A DNA stretch of 15,251 nt from Kitasatospora phosalacinea (GCF_000716545.1 NZ_JNWZ01000102.1:1-15251); one strand, 5' to 3'; shown: positions 1 to 6,820, counted from the first letter of the stretch. Program-made: numbers and translations. Notes: generated from the sequence alone by a model not told the origin.

Positions 1-161
1 GGGGAGGAGGGGGTCGTGCCGTCGGCGGGGGCCTCCGGCGGAGCCGGACGGTGCTCGGGGGCGGAGGTGCCGGGCGCGGGCGTCCGGGGAGCCGCCGGGC
101 TGCTCGCGGAGGCTTCCGGCGGGGCGGTGGGACCGGGGGCGGTGGTGCCGGGCGGGTTCAC
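1..161 (-). CDS. Partial CDS (N-terminal 53 codons), Pro/Ala-rich, last visible gene of the carrier-protein operon
   Basis: A GTG codon overlaps the TGA stop of the upstream E2 gene in a GTGA junction, and a GGAG Shine-Dalgarno sequence lies 7 nt before it. The frame then stays open to the window edge. The visible peptide begins MNPPGTTAPGP and is almost entirely Pro, Ala, Thr, Ser and Gly, so it is probably a disordered N-terminal extension and not a folded domain. The coupling junction matches those of the preceding genes, which argues that this is the next gene of the same operon. The Pro-rich start recalls the N-terminus of the E1 protein. Function cannot be read from this fragment. An NRPS or another tailoring enzyme would fit the context, but that is a guess. 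Confidence 0.65.
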   Translation of the reverse strand, partial: MNPPGTTAPGPTAPPEASASSPAAPRTPAPGTSAPEHRPAPPEAPADGTTPSS

Positions 162-1417
162 AGGCTGTCTCCGGCGAGTCGGTGCGGGGCCTCCAGCAGG
201 GCCTTCATGCCCGTCAGGAGGGACACCACCTGGCGGCCGTTCAGCAGCCGGTGGTCGAACGCCGCGCCCAGGTGCACCAGGCTGCGGGCCCGGAAGCCGG
301 TGCCGTCCGGGTCGGGCAGCACGACGGTGCGCGGGGCCGCCAGCGACAGCGCGCAGGCCTGGCCGGGGAAGACCACCGGCAGCGCCAGGGCGACGCCCGG
401 GTCGGTGTGCAGGGTCAGCGTGATGTTCGCGCCCTGGAGGTCGCGGTCACGGAAGGTGCCGCGCAGCGCGGTCATCCGGTGGCCCATCATCGTCCGGGAC
501 AGCTCGCCCAGCGAGGACCGGTCGGCGTCGTGCAGCACCGGTACGAACAGGCCCGCGCCCAGGTCGAAGGTCACCCCGATGTGCGCGCCGGGCACCAGCC
601 GGGTGCCCGTCCCGTCGGCCGTCAGCGCCGCGAAGCAGGCCGGGTCGGCGGCCCGCCGGGCGGCCAGCGCGGCCGCCGTCAGCTCGGCCAGGCCCACCAG
701 GGAGCCGGCCGCCGCCGCGAGTTCACGGCCGGCGGCGAGCGCGTCGGTGACGTCCACGTCCACGGCGGTGAACGCCGTCGGCACCTCGCGGTGCGAGGCG
801 GTGACGGTCGCCGCGACGGCGCGCTGGTTGCGGGTCAGCGGGGTGAGCACCGTCCCCGGCGGGTCCTGCGGCGCGGGCGCCTCGGGCCGGGCCTGACCCA
901 CCACCGGCTCCGCCACCGGCTCCACCACCGGCTCCGCCACCGGCTCCACCACCGGCTCCGCCGCCTGCTCCGCCGCCGCGAGCCGCGCCGCCAGCAGGTC
1001 GACCTCCGCGCGCCGCACCACCGGCACGTCCAGCGCCAGCGCCGCCGACTCGGGGATGCCGAGTTCGGCCAGCCGGGCCCGGGCCGGGGCGGTCAGCACC
1101 GGGCCGCCGGCCGCCGGGGCGGGGGCGTCGGCGGCGGCCGCCGGGCTGCGCCGGGCCGCGTCCAGGGAGGCCGGGTCGGGGTGCAGCCGGGCCAGCAGCT
1201 CGCCCGGGGCGCACTCGCGGCCCGCCGGGACGAGCAGCTCCAGCAGCCCGTCGGCCGGCGCGGCCAGCTCCTCGACCGCCTTCGAGGTCTCCACCTCCAG
1301 CAGCGGTTCGCCCTCGGCGACCTTCCCGCCGTCCTCGACCAGCCACCCCAGCAGGGTGTAGGCCGCGTCGTTGGTGTTGACCTTCGGCATCCGGTACTCG
1401 GTCACCGTCACCGTCAC
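158..1417 (-). CDS. Lipoyl-domain 2-oxo acid dehydrogenase-type acyltransferase (E2), probable partner of the fused E1
   Basis: This 419-residue protein has E2 architecture. Residues 5-80 form a lipoyl domain with the lipoylation lysine at about K46 (EVETSKAVEEL). Residues 110-150 hold a degenerate peripheral subunit-binding-like helix pair. An Ala/Glu/Pro/Val linker containing a tandem repeat follows, and residues about 190-419 form the acyltransferase domain. The C-terminal catalytic motif is DHRLLNG (His389), where most E2 proteins have DHRxxDG, so the usual Asp is Asn393. The GTG start overlaps the TGA of the E1 gene (GTGA) and is preceded by GGAGAGGAG. Longer readings of this frame run into E1 and lack sense as protein. 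By family, the lipoyl arm accepts an acyl or hydroxyacyl group from E1-bound thiamine diphosphate and the catalytic domain passes it to a thiol. With a carrier protein in the operon, that acceptor may be phosphopantetheine and not CoA (inference). No E3 gene is visible here. Confidence 0.9.
   Translation of the reverse strand: MTVTVTEYRMPKVNTNDAAYTLLGWLVEDGGKVAEGEPLLEVETSKAVEELAAPADGLLELLVPAGRECAPGELLARLHPDPASLDAARRSPAAAADAPAPAAGGPVLTAPARARLAELGIPESAALALDVPVVRRAEVDLLAARLAAAEQAAEPVVEPVAEPVVEPVAEPVVGQARPEAPAPQDPPGTVLTPLTRNQRAVAATVTASHREVPTAFTAVDVDVTDALAAGRELAAAAGSLVGLAELTAAALAARRAADPACFAALTADGTGTRLVPGAHIGVTFDLGAGLFVPVLHDADRSSLGELSRTMMGHRMTALRGTFRDRDLQGANITLTLHTDPGVALALPVVFPGQACALSLAAPRTVVLPDPDGTGFRARSLVHLGAAFDHRLLNGRQVVSLLTGMKALLEAPHRLAGDSL
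902..961 (-). repeat. 12-bp tandem repeat, five copies, in the E2 linker
   Basis: Five consecutive 12-nt units alternate between CACCGGCTCCGC and CACCGGCTCCAC on the plus strand, with a decayed copy following at 962-973. They encode alternating AEPV and VEPV tetrapeptides in the hinge between the subunit-binding-like region and the acyltransferase domain of E2. Ala/Pro-rich hinges are normal in E2 proteins. The near-identical DNA copies suggest recent slippage-type expansion. Confidence 0.85.
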
Positions 1418-3447
1418 CGCTCCTCTCCGCACTCCGGCGTCCCGCACTCCGCCGACACCCGCTCCGCCGACACCCGCTCCGCCAGCGCGCGGACCGCCCG
1501 CCGGATGTCCTCGTCCCGGACGAACACCTCGTCCTCCAGGTGCGGCGCCGCCGGCACCGGCCGGTCCGCCGCCGTCAGCACCCGCACCGGCGCCCGCAGC
1601 ACCGACCAGAGCCGGGTGTGCAGCGCCTGCGCGACCTCCGTCCCCCAGCCCGCGCCGGGGGTGCCGTCCTCGACCACGACCACCGCCGGGGCCCGCCCGC
1701 ACAGCTCGGCCAGCCGGTCCGCGTCCAGCGGGTACAGCCGGGCCGGGACCAGCAGGCGCACGCACAGCTCGTCCTCCAGCAGCAGCGAGCGCAGTGCGGA
1801 GACCGCCCGCCGGGCCAGGCCGCCCGGGGCGATCACCACCGCGTCCGGCCGCTCCACGCCCGCCGGGCCGACCACGGCCGTGCCCAGTGCCGAGCCGCCG
1901 TCCAGCCGCCAGCGCAGCACCTCGTCGACCGTGTCACCGGTGAACCGCCGCTCGGTGTACAGCACCTTGTCCTCGAACAGCACCGACGGGTTGCCGGTGG
2001 ACAGCGCGTGCCGCACCAGCGGCACCGCGTCGTGGAACGGGCTCAGCTCGTACAGGTCCAGGTCGGGGACGCCCATCAGGTGCTTCTGCGGGCTCTGGCT
2101 GTGCGTCGCCCCGTACCCGCGCCGCCCGCCGACCGGGCAGCGCACCAGCAGCGGCACCGGCACCCGGCGGCCGTACATGGAGACCGACTTGGCGGCGAAG
2201 TTCACCAACTGGTCGAAGGCCAGCGTGACGAAGTCGCCGAACATCATCTCGACCACCGCGCGCTCCCCGGCCAGCGCCAGGCCCGCGCCCACCCCGGTGA
2301 TCGCGCCCTCGCTCAACGGCGTCGACCGCACCCGCCCGCCGAACCGGGTGGACAGGCCCCGGGTCACCTTGAACGCCCCGCCGTACGGGTCCGACACGTC
2401 CTCGCCGAGCAGGTGCACGGACGGGTCGGCGGCCATCAGTTCGTGCAGCGCCCGGTTGAGGTTCTCGGCGACCCGCTCCGGCACGGCGGGAGCGGCCGGC
2501 GGCGCCACCGGCGTCAGGTGCGGCGCGGTGGACGCGGCGCGGGCCCGGCCGTCCGACGGCGGGCGGGAGACCAGCTCCGCCACCAGGGCGTCCACCAGCG
2601 CCGACTGCTTGGCGTCCCAGGCCGCGAACCGCTGCTCGGACGCGCCCGCCCGGACCCGGTACCAGTCGCGCGCGCCGAGCGCCGCCAACTCCTCGGCGCC
2701 CCGGGTGTCGTCGCCCTTGCTGTGCGGGCCCAGCCGGGGCACGTCCAGCTCCACCACCAACGGGCCCGCGCCGGACCGCACCTGCTCCAGCAGCGGTGCC
2801 AACTCGGCACGCAGCGCCCCCACTTCGGACGTCGACGAACGGTGGTGGGCGATGCCGAACGCCGCCGCCCGGGCCCCGATGTCGCCCGCCAACTGCCGTT
2901 CGGTCGGCGTGGACTGGGCGATTCCGTTGTGCTCCACCACCACGACCAGCGGGGCCCGCCACAGCGCCGCCAGGTTCAGCGCCTCGTACACCGCGCCCTC
3001 GCCCCAGGTGCCGTCCCCGACGAACGCCAGCGCCAGCGCGCCCGCCCCGTCCCGGGCCCGGCGCAGTGCCGCGCCGACCGCGACCGGCAGGCTCTCGCCC
3101 TGCACGCCGGTGGACAGGAACCCGCCCGTGTACAGGTGCTGGCTGCCGCCCGCGCCGCCGCACACCGCGCCCTGCCGGCCCAGCACCTCGGCCAGGAGCC
3201 CCTCCGCGTCGCCGGTCAGCGCCAGGTAGTGGCCGTGGCCGCGGTGGTTGCTGAACACCATGTCCGCCGCGTCCAGCAGCGGCGCCAGCGCCACCGGCAC
3301 GTACTCCTGGCCCAGGCAGGTGTGCGTGGTGCCGCTCACCAGGCCCTCGCCGAACAGCCGCAGCAGCGCCAGTTCGACGTGCCGGATCAGCAGCAGCGAG
3401 GCCAGGTCCGCGTCGTCCGGCTCCGGGCCGGGCGGGGGGTTCAGCAC
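1414..3447 (-). CDS. Fused alpha-beta thiamine diphosphate-dependent E1 (dehydrogenase/transketolase-like)
   Basis: This 677-residue protein carries both E1 halves, which are separate genes in most pyruvate- and branched-chain-type complexes. The alpha half (about 15-295) has the HRGHGHYLA active-site motif (68-76), GGSQHL, the thiamine diphosphate motif GDG (144-146) ending at N174, and the loop HSKGDDTRG (242-250). A Pro/Ala linker follows at about 296-323. The beta half (324 onward) has LLGEDVSDPYGGAF, the catalytic-Glu region TPLSEGAI (E380) and GYGATHSQS with His449. The C-terminal tail holds a duplicated ERVSA (15-bp DNA repeat at 1450-1479) and two ECG motifs. The GTG start overlaps the upstream glycosyltransferase stop by 7 nt and has GAGGAG about 8 nt upstream. 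By family, E1 makes an acyl or hydroxyethyl-type anion from a 2-oxo acid or ketose and transfers it to the lipoyl arm of E2. The operon partners suggest the product goes to a carrier protein, as in NapB/NapD-type two-component transketolases. The substrate itself cannot be read from the sequence. Confidence 0.9.
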   Translation of the reverse strand: MLNPPPGPEPDDADLASLLLIRHVELALLRLFGEGLVSGTTHTCLGQEYVPVALAPLLDAADMVFSNHRGHGHYLALTGDAEGLLAEVLGRQGAVCGGAGGSQHLYTGGFLSTGVQGESLPVAVGAALRRARDGAGALALAFVGDGTWGEGAVYEALNLAALWRAPLVVVVEHNGIAQSTPTERQLAGDIGARAAAFGIAHHRSSTSEVGALRAELAPLLEQVRSGAGPLVVELDVPRLGPHSKGDDTRGAEELAALGARDWYRVRAGASEQRFAAWDAKQSALVDALVAELVSRPPSDGRARAASTAPHLTPVAPPAAPAVPERVAENLNRALHELMAADPSVHLLGEDVSDPYGGAFKVTRGLSTRFGGRVRSTPLSEGAITGVGAGLALAGERAVVEMMFGDFVTLAFDQLVNFAAKSVSMYGRRVPVPLLVRCPVGGRRGYGATHSQSPQKHLMGVPDLDLYELSPFHDAVPLVRHALSTGNPSVLFEDKVLYTERRFTGDTVDEVLRWRLDGGSALGTAVVGPAGVERPDAVVIAPGGLARRAVSALRSLLLEDELCVRLLVPARLYPLDADRLAELCGRAPAVVVVEDGTPGAGWGTEVAQALHTRLWSVLRAPVRVLTAADRPVPAAPHLEDEVFVRDEDIRRAVRALAERVSAERVSAECGTPECGEER

Positions 3448-4772
3448 GGCGGTCGCTCCTCGGTGGTGGTGGCGGCGGTGGTGGCGTTCTTCCGGCGGAC
3501 GGCCAGCAGGCGCAGCGCGGCGGCGCGGTCGAACGGTGCCGCGGCCCCGGCAGACACCCCGGCGGACGGCCCGGCGGGGGGCGGCAGCGGTTCGGCGGGC
3601 GGCAGCGGCTCGGCCAGGCAGCGTTCGAAGGCGTCCGGGTCGAGCCCGGCGACGAACGCCAGCGCGGCGGAGCGGGACGCGGCGGACTGCCGCGCGTAGT
3701 GCGCCGGATCGCCGAGCAACGCGTCGAGCGCCGCCAGCCACGGGCCCAACTCCTGTGCCGGGACGACCGGTTCGGGGCGCGCCGCGCCCGGATCGCGGTG
3801 GTACTCGGTGACCGGGCGGACGGGCAGCGACCCCGGTACGCCCAACTTGGCCTCCAGTAGCCCCCCGACCGCCGAGGCCAGCACCGGGACGCCCCGCAGC
3901 ATCGCCTCCACGCAGGTGTAGCCGAAGGTCTCGTCCCACAGCGAGGGCATCAGCAACACCCCCGTCCGGGCGAGGACTTCGTCGATGTCGTCCACCGGCG
4001 GGATCACCGTGACGTTCGGCCGGCGGGCCAGCTCGGCCCGGTCGGCGGCGTCCGCGCCCCAGGTCGGAACGGCCAGGAACGGCACCCCGGGCCGGGCGTC
4101 GGCCAGTCCGAGCAGCACCGAAATGCCCTTGTAGCCACAGGGGTTGACCATCGTCACCGCCCCCTGCCCGGGCCGCCCGAGGACGGGGAACGGCCCCGTC
4201 CCGTACACCTGCGGACGCACCACCTCCGCCGCCAGCCCGGCGTGCTCGCGCAGGTACGCCGCGGCCGCGTCGCTGACCGCGACCAGCCGGGCCGCCCGCC
4301 GCACCAGCCGCGTCCCGGCCTCGCTCGGGTGGAACGCCCCCGGACCGAACGGCAGTTGCTGGATCGTGTGGACCAGGTACACCACCCGGTCCGGGGTCGC
4401 GGCGAGCGCCGCGCCGAGCATCAGGTGGCCCGGGTCGTCGCCCGGGACGAGGGTCCGGTCCGGGCGCAGGCGGTCGGCCACCGCCCGGACGGTGCGGGGC
4501 AGCAGGGACGGCGAGCGCACCGCGTGCACCGTGACGCCGCGGTGGGTGTAGACGACGGTGCCCCCGTCGTCGGAGCGGACCGCCGCGCCGCGCTCGACCA
4601 GCGCCCGGACGGCCTGCTCGGGCTCGACGGTGGCCAGCGCGCCGGTCAGCGGGCCGACCACCTCGCAGGTGTGCCCGCGCGCGGCCAGCCGCTCCAGCAG
4701 CAGCCGGTTGGAGCGGTTGGCCCCGCCGTGCGACGGCAGGTGGATCAGGTTCTGGGCCAGCAGGATCCTCAT
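3441..4772 (-). CDS. GT4-family glycosyltransferase
   Basis: This 443-residue GT-B-fold protein starts MRILLAQNL and has an N-terminal acceptor domain with the GT4-like loop HGGANRSNRLLLERL (15-29). The C-terminal nucleotide-sugar domain carries MVNPCGYKG (about 208-216) and the EX7E motif, Glu281 and Glu289 in ETFGYTCVE, followed by a GVPVLAS-VGG loop. These are retaining GT4 hallmarks. After about residue 385 there is an unusual Pro/Ala-rich tail ending in a short basic segment (LRLLAVRRKN) that is not part of the core fold. The ATG overlaps the previous stop in ATGA and has GGGGGAGG upstream. The gene lies in the middle of the carrier-protein/E1/E2 operon, so it probably glycosylates the product or an intermediate of that pathway. 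Sugar donor and acceptor are not predictable from the sequence. Confidence 0.88.
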   Translation of the reverse strand: MRILLAQNLIHLPSHGGANRSNRLLLERLAARGHTCEVVGPLTGALATVEPEQAVRALVERGAAVRSDDGGTVVYTHRGVTVHAVRSPSLLPRTVRAVADRLRPDRTLVPGDDPGHLMLGAALAATPDRVVYLVHTIQQLPFGPGAFHPSEAGTRLVRRAARLVAVSDAAAAYLREHAGLAAEVVRPQVYGTGPFPVLGRPGQGAVTMVNPCGYKGISVLLGLADARPGVPFLAVPTWGADAADRAELARRPNVTVIPPVDDIDEVLARTGVLLMPSLWDETFGYTCVEAMLRGVPVLASAVGGLLEAKLGVPGSLPVRPVTEYHRDPGAARPEPVVPAQELGPWLAALDALLGDPAHYARQSAASRSAALAFVAGLDPDAFERCLAEPLPPAEPLPPPAGPSAGVSAGAAAPFDRAAALRLLAVRRKNATTAATTTEERPPC

Positions 4773-6124
4773 CGGACCTCCCCCGGGACGGGCGCCCCCG
4801 CGGCGCGCCGTTCGCGCAGGCGTTCGCGCAGCCGGGCCCGTTCGGCGGGGGACAGGTCGTGCGCGCGGGGGCGGGGCGGCCCGGTGAGCAGCCCCGCCAG
4901 CCGGGCGGCCGCCGCGTCCAGGGCCTCCTGCGGGCGCTGCGGGCCGGTGACGGCCGCCGCGCGCAGCGGCAGGTCGTGGTCGGCGGCCGCCGCGCCGATC
5001 GCCGCGGCGAGCTCCGGCGTCCGCCAGCGGTCCGCCGGCACCGCGCGGGCCAGGCCGAGGCGGGACAGCCGGGCCGCGTTGTCCGGGCGGTCCACCCCGT
5101 CCGCCATCAGCACCTGCGGGGTGCCGGCCGCGAGCGCCCGGGCCAGCGTGCCGATGCCGCCGTGGTGCACCACCGCCGCCGCGTGCGGCACCGCCCGGGC
5201 GAAGTCCAGCCCCGGCGACCAGCGGACGTTGTCCGGCAGCACGTCCGGCAGCAGGTCGCGGTGCCGGACCACCAGCAGGGTCGGCAGGCCCGTCCGCCCG
5301 GCGGCGGCCAGCAGCGCCGGGTAGTAGTCGGCGGCCAGCATCCGCCCCGTCCCGCCGGTGGCCAGCACGGGACGGGCACCGGCCGGGAACAGGCCGTCGA
5401 ACGGGTCGCCGGACGGGTCGGCTGATGGGTCGCCGGGCGGGTCGGACGGTCCGGAGGGCCGGGCCCCCAGCGCGCGGGCGGAGGCGTCGGCGAGCGGGAA
5501 GCCGGTGAGCGCGACCCGGGCCGGGGCGCGCGGTCCGGCGGCGTCGAACCAACCCGGCCACAGGCCGAGTTCGGCGTCCGCGCCGGCGAACCAGGCGCGC
5601 CAGTCCGGCACTTCGGGCAGGCCGAGGCCGGCCCGGACCTCCTGCATCCCGGCGGCCAGCTCGGCACCGTACAGGTACGCGGCGACCGGCACCGCGAGCA
5701 GCTGGGTCGGCGCGAGGGCCACCCAGGCGACGGGGGCGCGCAGCAGTTCGGCGGCGAACCGCACCGAGACGGCGGAGGTGTGCCGCCCGACCAGCACCGT
5801 CCCGCCGGGGACGTGCAGTTCGGCGAGCGTGCGGCACTCGGCCGCGATCTGCTCGAACAGGGCGTTGCGGCGGTAGAACCCGGCCCAGCCCGCCAGGTGC
5901 GGCGCGCTCCCCAGCAGCCCCGGGGTGTCCGCGAGCACGCTCTCGAACTCGGCCTCGCCGTCGATCGCCGCGAAGCCCAGGCCGGCCCCCTCCGCGACCG
6001 CCCGGTACGGCCCGTGGGTCAGCAGCACCGCCCGGTGTCCGGCCTGGGCCAGCGCCGCGCCGAGACCGACGAACGGCAGTACGTCGCCGTCGCTGCCATG
6101 AGTCACCATCAGGAACAGGGCCAT
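4769..6124 (-). CDS. GT1-family (UGT/macrolide-type) glycosyltransferase
   Basis: This 451-residue protein opens with MALFLMVTHGSDGDVLPFVGLG, a typical GT1 N-terminus. Its donor-binding domain includes ATGGTG (about 255-260), the diphosphate-binding motif HHGGIGT (320-326) and a following DRPDNA (345-350), where related enzymes usually have DQ-x2-NA. A low-complexity linker made of DPSG/DPPG-like units (about 222-243) joins the two Rossmann domains. The C-terminal tail LSPAERARLRERLRERR (424-440) is a strongly basic helix. The ATG follows the carrier-protein stop by 7 nt with no good Shine-Dalgarno sequence, so translational coupling is likely. By family it transfers a sugar from a nucleotide diphosphate donor to a small-molecule hydroxyl. 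It is the first of two consecutive, unrelated glycosyltransferases, so the final product may carry two sugars or one disaccharide (inference). Confidence 0.88.
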   Translation of the reverse strand: MALFLMVTHGSDGDVLPFVGLGAALAQAGHRAVLLTHGPYRAVAEGAGLGFAAIDGEAEFESVLADTPGLLGSAPHLAGWAGFYRRNALFEQIAAECRTLAELHVPGGTVLVGRHTSAVSVRFAAELLRAPVAWVALAPTQLLAVPVAAYLYGAELAAGMQEVRAGLGLPEVPDWRAWFAGADAELGLWPGWFDAAGPRAPARVALTGFPLADASARALGARPSGPSDPPGDPSADPSGDPFDGLFPAGARPVLATGGTGRMLAADYYPALLAAAGRTGLPTLLVVRHRDLLPDVLPDNVRWSPGLDFARAVPHAAAVVHHGGIGTLARALAAGTPQVLMADGVDRPDNAARLSRLGLARAVPADRWRTPELAAAIGAAAADHDLPLRAAAVTGPQRPQEALDAAAARLAGLLTGPPRPRAHDLSPAERARLRERLRERRAAGAPVPGEVR

Positions 6125-6131
6125 CGGGGCG

Positions 6132-6455
6132 CTACGACCCCTCGGCCAGCAGGGCGCGGATCTCCTCGTCGCTCAGGCCGTCCAATTCGGCCTGCAGCGC
6201 TTCGAGTTCGGCGGCATCGGCGGATCCCAGCAGGGACTGCTCGACGGCCGAGGCGGCCCCGGCGGGGGTGAACCCCCCGGTGAACAGGCGGTCCAGCGGC
6301 AGCTCCACCCCGTAGACCTCCTGTACCCCCGCCAGGAACCGCACCAGGGCGAGCGACGTCCCGCCCGCCTCGAAGAAGTCCACCTCCGGCCCGGCGGGCG
6401 CCGCCCCCACCGCCTCCGTCCACAGCCGCGCCACGGTCTCCGCGATCTCGCTCAC
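6132..6455 (-). CDS. Free-standing peptidyl/acyl carrier protein
   Basis: This is a 107-residue carrier protein with the phosphopantetheine attachment motif DFFEAGGTSLALVRFL, in which Ser34 is the modified residue. That form is more typical of NRPS peptidyl carriers than of the fatty-acid ACP (DSL). The fold occupies about residues 1-75. A C-terminal acidic extension follows, with two helical stretches, the last being LSDEEIRALLAE. Such tails are common at the C-terminus of NRPS proteins and can act as short docking motifs. The GTG start (GTG AGC GAG) has GGGGGTGG just upstream, and it overlaps the stop of a possible 20-codon leader ORF. As the first protein gene of the operon it is the probable acceptor for whatever the E1/E2 pair makes. 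An upstream extension of the frame exists but would cross the operator and promoter, so it was not used. Confidence 0.88.
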   Translation of the reverse strand: MSEIAETVARLWTEAVGAAPAGPEVDFFEAGGTSLALVRFLAGVQEVYGVELPLDRLFTGGFTPAGAASAVEQSLLGSADAAELEALQAELDGLSDEEIRALLAEGS

Positions 6456-6514
6456 CGGGCCACCCCCGCCCGCACGGGAACGGCTGCGGCGCTGCGAGCA
6501 GGCAAGACGTGCAT
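6452..6514 (-). CDS. Possible 20-codon leader ORF overlapping the carrier-protein start
   Basis: An ATG with a good Shine-Dalgarno sequence (GGGAG at 6522-6526, 7 nt spacer) opens a short frame beginning MHVLPARSAAAV. Its TGA overlaps the GTG start of the carrier-protein gene (GTGA). The start lies about 90 nt into the predicted transcript. It could be a leader peptide or a device for translational coupling. The peptide shows no run of rare or regulatory codons and no recognisable family, so it may equally be chance. Confidence 0.35.
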   Translation of the reverse strand: MHVLPARSAAAVPVRAGVAR

Positions 6515-6577
6515 GGCGGATCTCCCGAACGAGGGCATCCGGCGGTGGGGCCGGGCCGAAAAGGGAAGCGGAGCCAG

Positions 6578-6601
6578 CGATGTGGGAGCGCTCCCACATC
6601 G
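6578..6601. promoter_or_regulatory. 24-bp perfect palindrome with CebR-type (LacI-family) operator core
   Basis: The two 12-bp arms are exact reverse complements. The core at 6583-6596 is TGGGAGCGCTCCCA, identical to the CebR box described in Streptomyces, where CebR represses cellobiose/cellotriose uptake and use and, in S. scabiei, thaxtomin synthesis. The central CG is typical of LacI-family sites. The site begins a few bases after the predicted -10 hexamer and so covers about +4 to +27, a position suited to repression. No lacI-type gene lies in this window. Confidence 0.85.
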
Positions 6602-6610
6602 GGCGCCGCC

Positions 6611-6640
6611 ATTCCAGCAGCGGTTTCGAGCCTGTGTCAA
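6611..6640 (-). promoter_or_regulatory. Predicted sigma-70-type promoter of the carrier-protein operon
   Basis: The minus strand has a consensus -35 TTGACA (6635-6640) and, after an 18-nt spacer, TGGAAT (6611-6616) as a weaker -10. Transcription would begin near 6604, immediately before the palindromic operator, giving a leader of about 150 nt before the carrier-protein start. Confidence 0.6.
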
Positions 6641-6716
6641 TGGATCGTGCGGCAAGAAACCGCGCCGTGACCTGCGTATTTCGCCATGCCCATGACGTGT
6701 CGGTGGCGTGGCGGCG

Positions 6717-6751
6717 GCCGAAAAGCGACCGCCCGCCACGGGGGCGGGCGG
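6717..6751 (-). terminator. Rho-independent-like terminator after the zinc-ribbon gene
   Basis: Read on the minus strand, a 9-bp perfect GC stem (CCGCCCGCC/GGCGGGCGG, 5-nt loop, 6729-6751) is followed by TCGCTTTTCGG. It lies between two co-directional transcription units and upstream of the operon promoter, so it would insulate the operon from core-gene transcription. The T-run is short. Confidence 0.5.
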
Positions 6752-6801
6752 AACGGGAGGGGCGGGGCGGGGGCGGGACGGGGTGCGGTGCGCGGCGGCC
6801 G

Positions 6802-6820
6802 GGCGACCCGTCGGGTCGCC
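6802..6820 (-). terminator. Hairpin 7 nt after the zinc-ribbon gene stop
   Basis: GGCGACCC (6802-6809) and GGGTCGCC (6813-6820) form a perfect 8-bp stem with a 3-nt loop just past the stop codon. No T-run follows, so it is a weak terminator or an mRNA 3'-end stabiliser. It probably works together with the hairpin at 6717-6751. Confidence 0.4.

Noticed and set aside
902..961. Possible CRISPR-like repeat array
   Set aside because: The units are 12 nt with no spacers and encode an in-frame E2 hinge.
182..3229. Very long plus-strand open frame (over 1000 codons) opposite E1 and E2
   Set aside because: It is antisense to clear E1/E2 motifs and is rich in Arg, Gln and His, which is typical of shadow frames in GC-rich DNA.
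6513..6695. Plus-strand ORF across the palindrome, which would make the operator serve a divergent gene
   Set aside because: It has no ribosome-binding site and no protein resemblance, and it contains the whole promoter region.
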